Below are positions 6,861-12,525 of a DNA stretch of 12,525 nt, piece by piece. A program made the translations under genes and the position numbers. The stretch comes from Candidatus Heimdallarchaeota archaeon (GTDB lineage: Archaea; Asgardarchaeota; Heimdallarchaeia; JABLTI01): contig DAOUWQ010000009.1 in NCBI GenBank assembly GCA_030667035.1, positions 1 to 12,525 of the forward strand, in the 5' to 3' direction. Within the stretch, counting starts at the first letter, position 1. Every line of letters starts with the position of its first letter. Below the pieces are notes generated by a model that did not search any database, was not told where the DNA came from, and worked only from the letters and a program-made list of their open reading frames with translations.

Positions 6861-8789
6861 TTACAGTTTCTTTGTATTTATTCTGTCCAATACCTTAGCT
6901 GCCTCATGTCGTACCTCTTCAGATACATCTTCGATTAAGCATTTACTCAGTGGTTCAACAGCTTCTACAAAACCAAGCATGCCTAAAGCTTTGACTGCAA
7001 AATGTCGCACCCATGCATCTTTTTCTTTAGCTAAGCATTTGCTCAATGGTTGAACTGCATCAACAGCACCAAGCTTACCCAATGCTTCAGCGGCTCCTCG
7101 TCGTACACCTGCAGATGCATCCTCGATTAAGCATTTACTCAAAGGTTGAAATGCGTCAAAAAAACCAAGCTCGCCCAATGCATCAACTGCATTGTATCGT
7201 ACTTCTCCTGCTTCTTCTTCTGTTAAACATTTACCAAGTGGTAGTACAGCATCAACAGTACTAAGCCTGCCCAAAGCAGCAGCTGCACCTTGTCGGACCA
7301 CTGAAGATGGATCTTCAGTTAAGCATTTACTCAGCTGTAGAACTACATCAATAAAACCAAGGTTACCTAAAGCATCAGCTGCTCCCTGTCGGACCACTGC
7401 AGATGGATCTTCAGTTAAGCATTTACTCAGTGGTTGAACTGCGTCAATAAAACCTAGCCTGCCCAAAGCATCAGTTGCACATCGTCGTACCCAAGCATCT
7501 TTATCCTTAGCCAAGCATTTGCTCAATGGCTGAACTGCTTTAACAACACCAAGACCACCCAACGCATCAGCTGCTTCGTGTCTTACAGCTACAGCTACAT
7601 CTTCAAGTAAGCTTTTGCTCAAAGGTTGAATTGCATCAGAAACACCCAACATACCTAAAGCCTTAGCTGCAGCTTGTCGGACCAATGCAGATGCATCATC
7701 AGTTAAACATTTTATCAGTGGTTGAACGGCGTTAACAAAACCAAGTAGACCTAATGCATCAGCTGCTTCACGTCGTACCTCTTCAGATATATCTTCGATT
7801 AAGCATATGCTCAGTGGTTGAACAGCTTCGATAGAACCAAGACTAACCAATGTCTTAGCTGCTCCTCGTCGTACCAATGCAGATGCATCATCAATTAAGC
7901 ATTTATTCAATGCTTGAACCGCGTCAACAGCACCAAGCTCGCTCAATGCATTAGTTACTTCTCGCCGTACATTTTCATCTTCATCTTTAGCTAAGGATTT
8001 TATCAAAGATTGAACTGCCTCAGCAAAACCAAGATCACCTAATATCCAAGCTATCCTTCTTCGCAACGCAGCAGATGCATCTTCGATTAAGCTTTTGTTC
8101 AGTGCTTGAACTGCTTCCACAGTTTTAAGCCGCTTCAATGCCTCTACCGCTCCTCGTCTAACATCTTCAGATGCTTCTTTAGCTAAGCATTTACTCAGGG
8201 GTTGAACAACGCCATCAAAATTAAGCTTACCCAATGCTTCAGCAGCCTTACGTCGTACCCAAACATTTTCATCTTTCACTAAACATTTACTCAATGGTTG
8301 CACTGCCTCAGCAAAACCAAGATCACCCAATATCCAAGCTGCAAATCGTCTTACCTCTGCATCTTTATCTTCAGCTAAGCATTCACTCAGTGGTTGAACC
8401 ACGTCAACATTACCAAGCTTGCCCAATGCCTTAGCTGCTTGTTGTCGCACCACAACATCTTCATCTTCTGCTAAGCATTTGCTTAATGGTTGAAGTGCTT
8501 CAGCGAAACCAAGATTACCCAATATCCTGGCTACCAATCGTCGTACCCAAACACTTTCATCCTTAGCTAAGCTTTTGCTCAGTAATTGAATATCTTCTAC
8601 AACACAAAAACTAGTCAATGCATTCGCTACCATTCTGCGAATACCCGCAACTTCATCATTCAATAAAAATATTAATCTATTAATAGCAGCACTTTTATCA
8701 GAATCGGTTTTATTGGGGAAATCTAAATTAATAATTTTAATTTCCTCTTTCAATTTTACAATTCTATCTTTACCATTATTTTTTGACAA
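6861..8789 (-). CDS. HEAT-repeat (PBS-lyase-type) solenoid protein
   Basis: This is a protein-protein interaction scaffold built almost wholly of HEAT repeats. After a 30-residue charged N-terminus and one degenerate unit (31-62) come 18 consecutive units of exactly 32 residues (63-638), then TKKL. The unit consensus is xxDAVQPLSKCLxED, then xxxxVRRxAAxALGxLG. The arginine at unit position 21 is present in all 18. No enzymatic domain or signal peptide is visible. The frame opens further at TTG 8810, but TTG 8789 is chosen because AGAGGA at 8801-8796 sits six bases before it, giving 642 residues. The gene is richer in G+C than its neighbours (29 of 60 bases at 7381-7440, against 17 of 60 at 5161-5220), partly because of its Ala/Gly/Arg content, and most arginines are CGN. 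Such arrays occur in lyase-like adaptor proteins and scaffolds; the partner here is unknown. Confidence 0.92.
   Translation of the reverse strand: MSKNNGKDRIVKLKEEIKIINLDFPNKTDSDKSAAINRLIFLLNDEVAGIRRMVANALTSFCVVEDIQLLSKSLAKDESVWVRRLVARILGNLGFAEALQPLSKCLAEDEDVVVRQQAAKALGKLGNVDVVQPLSECLAEDKDAEVRRFAAWILGDLGFAEAVQPLSKCLVKDENVWVRRKAAEALGKLNFDGVVQPLSKCLAKEASEDVRRGAVEALKRLKTVEAVQALNKSLIEDASAALRRRIAWILGDLGFAEAVQSLIKSLAKDEDENVRREVTNALSELGAVDAVQALNKCLIDDASALVRRGAAKTLVSLGSIEAVQPLSICLIEDISEEVRREAADALGLLGFVNAVQPLIKCLTDDASALVRQAAAKALGMLGVSDAIQPLSKSLLEDVAVAVRHEAADALGGLGVVKAVQPLSKCLAKDKDAWVRRCATDALGRLGFIDAVQPLSKCLTEDPSAVVRQGAADALGNLGFIDVVLQLSKCLTEDPSSVVRQGAAAALGRLSTVDAVLPLGKCLTEEEAGEVRYNAVDALGELGFFDAFQPLSKCLIEDASAGVRRGAAEALGKLGAVDAVQPLSKCLAKEKDAWVRHFAVKALGMLGFVEAVEPLSKCLIEDVSEEVRHEAAKVLDRINTKKL
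6876..8603 (-). repeat. Eighteen tandem 96-bp coding repeats
   Basis: The HEAT array is an in-phase DNA tandem repeat with an exact 96-base period and no insertion or deletion over 1728 bases. Some neighbouring units are nearly identical at DNA level: 7291-7334 and 7387-7430 differ at 1 of 44 bases. Some similar segments are three units apart: 8014-8052 and 8302-8340 differ at 1 of 39. This points to duplication or gene conversion within the gene. Confidence 0.9.
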
Positions 8790-8822
8790 AAGAATTCCTC
8801 TAAACCTCAAATTTTAAATTGT

Positions 8823-8840
8823 AAATTATTTAATATTTTA
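8823..8840 (-). promoter_or_regulatory. Possible TATA-like box for the HEAT gene
   Basis: The minus strand reads TAAAATATTAAATAATTT. Transcription from it would start near 8806, inside the longer open frame but upstream of the AGAGGA ribosome binding site and TTG 8789, which supports the shorter start. A second candidate, CTTTATAAAAAAATC (8875-8861), would give a leader of about 55 bases. Confidence 0.3.
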
Positions 8841-8903
8841 CCCTAAAAGATTTAGATACAGATTTTTTTATAAAGATTGTTCAATTAGATGGTAAGTTGA
8901 GAT

Positions 8904-9299
8904 TCACCTTTCATGATGTTCAATTTTACTGGAAACCTTATCAACCATTTTCCATTCACCATTAATTTTAACAAAATTATGAAAATCGTAATACCAATTG
9001 GCAAATTGTAATTTTACACTAGCAATTGTTCCTTCTATTTGAATGGAAAGAATTTTGATAATAGCTTTGTCATACCACTCCTTCTTCGCTTTTTCATCTG
9101 GAAAGCGTACAGGATCTGGTATCCAGTGTTCGTAAAGATTCTTGCTTGTTTCAACATTGCCTAAAAATAATCTAGCATCCGGATGAACAACAGAAATCAT
9201 TTTCTCATAATTCAACTCTCTTGTCCCCTCAATATAGGTGTTTATTGTATCTTTTAATTTTTTAAATTCAGAGATATCTTTGTTTTCATTATCAGACAT
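8904..9299 (-). CDS. NTF2-like (SnoaL / lumazine-binding-like) small protein
   Basis: A 131-residue soluble protein from ATG 9299 (MSDNENKDISEFKKLKDTIN). It has the pattern of the NTF2-like superfamily, closest to the putative lumazine-binding (Lumazine_bd_2) or SnoaL-like branch. A first helix (TINTYIEGTRELNYEKMISV, 18-37) leads to HPDARLFLG (39-47). Beta strands follow, with IEGTIASVKLQFANWYYDFH (88-107), and the protein ends with FVKINGEWKMVDKVSS (109-124). This fold forms an open cone that binds small ligands or serves as an enzyme; no specific reaction can be named. The frame opens upstream to 9416, but GTGAG five bases before ATG 9299 and the AT-rich promoter-like DNA beyond it favour the shorter start. 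It diverges from the sulfotransferase gene and lies 114 bases before the HEAT gene on the same strand. Fold assignment is fairly sure; function is open. Confidence 0.8.
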   Translation of the reverse strand: MSDNENKDISEFKKLKDTINTYIEGTRELNYEKMISVVHPDARLFLGNVETSKNLYEHWIPDPVRFPDEKAKKEWYDKAIIKILSIQIEGTIASVKLQFANWYYDFHNFVKINGEWKMVDKVSSKIEHHER

Positions 9300-9534
9300 A
9301 AATAGCTCACGCCTTGTTCCTTGGTAATTCTTAGATATGAAAGATAATAATACAATAAATAATTCAGATTTAAGTAATATTATAAGATAATTATAAACAA
9401 CAGCAAATTTCTCCAATTTTATCGAAAATGTTTATAGTTATTATTAACCTCAAAACTATCTATCCTCGAACCTTTCTTTGAGTTCTAGGTTTGGCAATTC
9501 ATCCTTTACGGAACAAGGTTGGTGACTCATCACA

Positions 9535-10722
9535 ATGCAGAGAATAACAAAAGTTACAGAACAAACTCTTTCAGGGACAAATCTTGTTAATTGGTTTCAG
9601 TTATTGCGAGATAACAAATTCAAAATTGGTTGGCGATATCTTCCACGGGCTCTTTTTATCAGTTTAATTACTTCTTTAACTGCTCCATTTGCTCTCTATG
9701 AAAAAATTCGTTATCATAAGAAAATTAAACAAACGAAGATCACTAAACCACCGGTTTTTATCATTGGGCACTGGAGAAGTGGTACTACTTTCTTACAAAC
9801 ATTAATGATTAAAGATCAGCACTTCGCTTATGTTTCAAATTTGCAAGCATTCATGCCATCCGTATTTATTAGTGGGGGTCGACTTTTCAAGCACATGCTT
9901 AAGCGTCTTATGCCTGCAAAACGAAGAATGGATAATATGAAACTTGGTATTTACGAACCTCAGGAAGAAGAATACGCGTTAGCTAATCTCACGAACATGT
10001 CACTTTATCATGGTATGGTTTTTCCTCAAAATCTTCGTGAATATTCCAAATACTGTTCTTTTGATGGTCTTCCTAAAAAGAAAGTTGCCAAATGGAAGAA
10101 AGTATTCCAACGTTTCCTTCAAAAGATAACCTTTTATTCAAATGGCAAGCAGCTCATACTGAAGAACCCATCAAACACCTTCCGAATTAAGCTTCTCCTT
10201 GAGATGTATCCTAAGGCAAAATTCATCCATATTTATCGTAATCCTTTCGATGTGTATCTCTCAACTTTGAAACTGTATAATGATATGTTTCCTTATTTCT
10301 TCTTACAAGAACCTTACACGAATCAAGAAAGTCAAGAATTTATTATTGATTTGTATGAAGAAATGTTTATCAAATACTTTGCAGAAAAAGATTTGATTCC
10401 AGACGGCAATCTCATTGAAATTAAATACGAAGATTTTGTCCAAAATCCTATCCAAGGTTTACAAAATATTTACCATAACCTAGGTTTGGAGCATTTTGAA
10501 GAATCCAGAGAAAATTTCAACGAACATTTAGAATCCGTTAAAGGTTATCAGAAAAACAAGCACGAGCTTGATGAAACAATAATTGAAAAGATTTCAAACA
10601 GATGGCAACTTACCATTCAAAGATGGGGTTACGGTCGTGTTAAGCGTGTAGCAAAACGTGTTGAACGTAAAGGCACTCGTCTAGAAAAACAATCAGAAAG
10701 AAAAGAAAAACGCTCAGAATGA
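9535..10722 (+). CDS. Membrane-associated sulfotransferase (Sulfotransferase_3-type)
   Basis: PAPS-dependent sulfotransferases move a sulfo group to hydroxyls of lipids, glycans or proteins. The 5'-phosphosulfate loop is PPVFIIGHWRSGTTFLQTLM (residues 72-91). The 3'-phosphate site is FIHIYRNPFDVYLSTLKLY (230-248), with R235 and S243. ILKNPSNTFR (208-217) is the segment between them. The IGHWRSGTT form is typical of the Sulfotransferase_3 group. A hydrophobic stretch at about 36-55 (LPRALFISLITSLTAPFAL) precedes the catalytic domain and probably ties it to the membrane. The last 30 residues (from about 366) are a tail of Lys, Arg and Glu with no hydrophobic residues after V376. ATG 9535 follows GGTGA (9521-9525) at good spacing; GTGA and TCAC there could form a small hairpin covering the site. 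The acceptor is unknown, and no glycan or lipid gene adjoins it except plsY at 5 kb. Confidence 0.9.
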   Translation: MQRITKVTEQTLSGTNLVNWFQLLRDNKFKIGWRYLPRALFISLITSLTAPFALYEKIRYHKKIKQTKITKPPVFIIGHWRSGTTFLQTLMIKDQHFAYVSNLQAFMPSVFISGGRLFKHMLKRLMPAKRRMDNMKLGIYEPQEEEYALANLTNMSLYHGMVFPQNLREYSKYCSFDGLPKKKVAKWKKVFQRFLQKITFYSNGKQLILKNPSNTFRIKLLLEMYPKAKFIHIYRNPFDVYLSTLKLYNDMFPYFFLQEPYTNQESQEFIIDLYEEMFIKYFAEKDLIPDGNLIEIKYEDFVQNPIQGLQNIYHNLGLEHFEESRENFNEHLESVKGYQKNKHELDETIIEKISNRWQLTIQRWGYGRVKRVAKRVERKGTRLEKQSERKEKRSE

Positions 10723-10739
10723 TAGTTGTTCTTGAGCTT

Positions 10740-10755
10740 TTCATCTTTTTTATTC
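10740..10755 (+). terminator. Weak T-rich terminator after the sulfotransferase gene
   Basis: A run of six Ts at 10746-10751, within a T-rich stretch, starts about 20 bases after the stop codon in the 79-base gap between two convergent genes. No hairpin is obvious. Confidence 0.3.
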
Positions 10756-10801
10756 TACTATAGTTTGTTCTTCAATTAGGTCTGAATTATCAAACAACTG
10801 G

Positions 10802-11995
10802 TTACCAATCATCTGGTGTAGTTAATCCAGAGCCAGTGATGAATAGAACTGTTTTGTCACTTTTATCAATAAACCCTGATTCAGTCAATTTTATTGCTGC
10901 CGCAATAGTTGCTGCTGCTTCTGGGGCAACCATAATTCCTTCTTTTTTAGCGAAATCAAACATTGCATCCTTAATTTCAGCATCATCTACTGCTATTGCT
11001 GTTCCATTTGATTCTCGGAGAGCATTCAAAATGAGATAATCACCTATTGCTCCTGGCACTCGTATACCTGCAGCAAATGATTTCGCATTCTCCCATGGTT
11101 TTGCAAATTTGTCTCCTTGATGAAATGCTCTGACCATTGGTTGGCATCCTGTTGGTTGCACAGCAATCATTTTTGGTCGTTTACTATCAATAAGACCCAT
11201 CTGTTCCATTTCATCAAATGCTTTCCACATACCAACTATACCAGTTCCACCACCTGTTGGATAGATAATCACATCAGGTAATTCCCAGTTAAATTGTTCT
11301 GCAAGCTCTAATCCCATTGTTTTTTTACCTTCAACGCGGTAAGGTTCTTTCAATGTTGACATCGAAAACCAACCATGTTGTTTCCCAGCGGCTTTTGCTT
11401 TTACACCAGCATCACTAATTAAGCCTTCAACTAGTGTCAATTCTGCACCCATCGCTTCTATTTCTTTCTTGATAAATTCTGGAGTATCTACTGGAACGAA
11501 AATGTGCGCTTTTGCTCCGCCATGAGCTGAGTATGCAGCTAATGCAGCTCCGGCATTTCCTGCACTTGGTAAAACAAATTCCTTTTCTCCCAATTCTAAT
11601 GCTTTGGCTACTGCTGCACATAAACCTCTACTTTTGAATGTTCCAGTAGGATTTTGTCCTTCATCTTTGATGTATAGATTGTTTAAACCAATTTTCTTTC
11701 CAAAATTATTTGTTTTAATAATTGGTGCCCAACCCTCTCCTAAAGAAATGCGATATGAAGGATCTATTACTGGCATTATTTCATTCCACCGCCAGATGTT
11801 GAATACTTTTCTCATCTGAATCGATTCTTTTGAAATTGTTTCTTTTGCCTTCTCTAAATCATAATGTGCATAAAGAACTTTACCGCAGGCATCACAAAGA
11901 GTGTTTATTTCTTTATGAGAGAATTCTTTCCCACAATTTGTACATTCTAACTTCGTTATTACAGAACCAGTATTCGTGCTAATCAGTATCACCAA
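10802..11995 (-). CDS. thrC: Threonine synthase (PLP-dependent, fold type II)
   Basis: ThrC converts O-phosphohomoserine to threonine, the last step of threonine synthesis, in the cytoplasm. An N-terminal zinc-ribbon-like segment has C18/C21 (ECTNCGKEF) and C34/C37 (LCDACGKV), as in many archaeal ThrC proteins. The PLP lysine is K121 in QNPTGTFKSRG. SAGNAGAALAAY (144-155) and the phosphate-binding glycine loop PTGGGTGIVG (246-255) follow, and the protein ends with TGSGLTTPDDW. At 397 residues it has the usual length. The only starts ahead of the zinc ribbon are TTG 11995 and GTG 11992, because TAG lies directly upstream and the first in-frame ATG is at codon 61. A TATA-like box lies 25 bases upstream, so the transcript may be leaderless. 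Other fold-type II enzymes (cysteate synthase, threonine dehydratase) are possible alternatives, cysteate synthase being the closest. No other threonine-pathway gene is in the window. Confidence 0.9.
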   Translation of the reverse strand: MVILISTNTGSVITKLECTNCGKEFSHKEINTLCDACGKVLYAHYDLEKAKETISKESIQMRKVFNIWRWNEIMPVIDPSYRISLGEGWAPIIKTNNFGKKIGLNNLYIKDEGQNPTGTFKSRGLCAAVAKALELGEKEFVLPSAGNAGAALAAYSAHGGAKAHIFVPVDTPEFIKKEIEAMGAELTLVEGLISDAGVKAKAAGKQHGWFSMSTLKEPYRVEGKKTMGLELAEQFNWELPDVIIYPTGGGTGIVGMWKAFDEMEQMGLIDSKRPKMIAVQPTGCQPMVRAFHQGDKFAKPWENAKSFAAGIRVPGAIGDYLILNALRESNGTAIAVDDAEIKDAMFDFAKKEGIMVAPEAAATIAAAIKLTESGFIDKSDKTVLFITGSGLTTPDDW

Positions 11996-12012
11996 CTAAG
12001 TGAAACCTTCTA

Positions 12013-12025
12013 GCAAATATTTAAT
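12013..12025 (-). promoter_or_regulatory. TATA-like box for thrC, spaced for a leaderless transcript
   Basis: The minus strand reads ATTAAATATTTGC, with its centre near 12019. Archaeal transcription starts about 25 bases downstream, at 11993-11995, which is where the TTG/GTG start codons of thrC lie. No ribosome binding site precedes them. Confidence 0.5.
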
Positions 12026-12064
12026 GTTTTTCTATATTTCAGAAATGAATAAAAGTGGCAATTT

Positions 12065-12436
12065 TTACTTTACTTTTCGTTTCTTAGGTAATTTTATTGG
12101 TAATGAAGAGGTAAATAAAAATGACCGTTCTAACCATTTCTCAATTTTGGGTATGTTTCTGCAAATATTTTCAGATAATACCATATATTCTCTCATTTTT
12201 TTCCCCTCGAGAGGTTCGAAATGTTCACAATCAGGGTCCTCTTCTTGAATTGCTTTTCTATCTTCCTCTGACAATCTAACAAAAATAGTATCTTCGTGTA
12301 CCCCAGTAAACATATTATTATTTACAAAATAGGTTACGCTCCCAAACATTTTCTTTTGAGAACACTCGTAAGGTTGAACTATTGTATCCAATAGTTGCGT
12401 TAATTCTTGAGATGGTTTTTTCCATTTACCACACAA
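12065..12436 (-). CDS. Stand-alone TfoX N-terminal domain protein
   Basis: A 123-residue protein matching the TfoX N-terminal domain. The core is KKMFGSVTYFVNNNMFTGVH (28-47), then DTIFVRLSEEDR (49-60), FEPLEGKKMREYMVL (73-87), and a C-terminal helix with IEKWLERSFLF (98-108). In gammaproteobacteria TfoX/Sxy is a competence regulator with N and C domains. Stand-alone N domains are common in other microbes and their role is not settled, so the name tells little about function. The tail (PIKLPKKRKVK) is basic, as is common in this family. The start is TTG at 12436; an in-frame stop lies two codons upstream, at 12443-12445, and GTGAGG about 13 bases before is the likely ribosome binding site. 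That site overlaps the end of the preceding gene (18-base gap), so the two are probably co-transcribed. thrC lies 69 bases downstream with its own promoter. Confidence 0.85.
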   Translation of the reverse strand: MCGKWKKPSQELTQLLDTIVQPYECSQKKMFGSVTYFVNNNMFTGVHEDTIFVRLSEEDRKAIQEEDPDCEHFEPLEGKKMREYMVLSENICRNIPKIEKWLERSFLFTSSLPIKLPKKRKVK

Positions 12437-12454
12437 TTTCTTTCAACTTCCTCA

Positions 12455-12525
12455 CTAGAATCCTTCTGTTAACCAAGGTTTCTTCATAGGGAACCATTTA
12501 TCTAATAAATCAATATCCGCTTTCT
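12455..12525 (-). CDS. Partial gene, last 22 codons, unknown
   Basis: A minus-strand frame enters from the window edge and ends in TAG at 12457-12455. It reads KADIDLLDKWFPMKKPWLTE followed by GF. The frame is open over its whole visible length, while the other two minus-strand frames stop within the first 25 bases. Its stop lies 18 bases before the TTG of the TfoX-domain gene, whose ribosome binding site starts at the stop codon, a normal operon arrangement. Too little is visible to name the product. Confidence 0.5.
   Translation of the reverse strand, partial: KADIDLLDKWFPMKKPWLTEGF

Noticed and set aside
6876..8603. Regular 96-base repeats as a CRISPR array or non-coding satellite
   Set aside because: The repeats are in frame throughout, code for clear HEAT units, and lack the invariant-repeat and unique-spacer pattern of CRISPR. 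Open frames on the opposite strand, such as 7046-7264 and 7192-7437, merely mirror the periodicity.
8790..8810. TTG at 8810 as the start of the HEAT protein, adding seven residues
   Set aside because: AGAGGA lies inside this extension at the right distance from TTG 8789, and nothing comparable precedes 8810.
9300..9416. A 39-residue hydrophobic N-terminal extension of the NTF2-like protein that would look like a signal anchor
   Set aside because: The DNA is AT-rich promoter-like sequence, and a GTGAG ribosome binding site sits directly before ATG 9299, where the family's usual N-terminus begins. The hydrophobic residues follow from T-rich codons.
12065..12088. C-terminal PKKRKVK of the TfoX-domain protein resembles a eukaryotic nuclear localisation signal
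   Set aside because: Basic tails after the TfoX N domain are common in prokaryotes, and the host looks archaeal, so the match is most likely chance.

Overview
The window looks like an archaeal chromosome segment. It is AT-rich (roughly one third G+C by eye) and encodes both subunits of DNA topoisomerase VI. It has TATA-like boxes about 25 bases upstream of several probable transcription starts, GGTGA/GAGG-type ribosome binding sites and many TTG starts. The mix of archaeal information-processing genes with bacterial-looking genes (a PlsY-type acyltransferase, a sulfotransferase, a multi-PAS sensor, a TfoX N-domain protein) would suit an Asgard archaeon or another large-genome mesophilic lineage. 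That placement is inference; no rRNA or ribosomal protein is present to settle it.

Layout. Bases 1-429 hold the N-terminal part of an unrecognised two-helix membrane protein on the minus strand. Bases 572-3230 are the top6B-top6A operon (plus strand, 1-base gap), followed by a T-rich terminator, a doubtful 44-codon ORF and a two-way hairpin terminator. Bases 3478-4188 (minus) encode an integral membrane protein with the three PlsY motifs. Diverging from it, 4389-6836 (plus) encodes a receiver-PAS-PAS-GAF-PAS-PAS sensor with no kinase or output domain. It converges on 6861-8789 (minus), a HEAT-repeat solenoid of 18 consecutive 32-residue units plus one degenerate unit. Then come a small NTF2-like protein (8904-9299, minus), a membrane-associated sulfotransferase (9535-10722, plus), threonine synthase (10802-11995, minus), a stand-alone TfoX N-terminal-domain protein (12065-12436, minus) and the last 22 codons of another minus-strand gene.

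How the genes relate. Only top6B/top6A form a clear functional unit, the A2B2 type IIB topoisomerase. The other genes are mostly single transcription units in mixed orientation with their own promoters, and no shared pathway is evident. PlsY (phospholipid acylation) and the sulfotransferase (sulfated lipid or glycan) both point to envelope chemistry but are 5 kb apart. The sensor and the HEAT protein converge tail to tail, so they are not co-transcribed.

No tRNA, rRNA, insertion sequence, CRISPR array or recognisable defence system was seen. The points most worth following are the PlsY homologue with an altered motif 3 in an archaeal context, and the unusually regular HEAT array, which has a cysteine in the same position of most repeats and near-identical DNA between some units.
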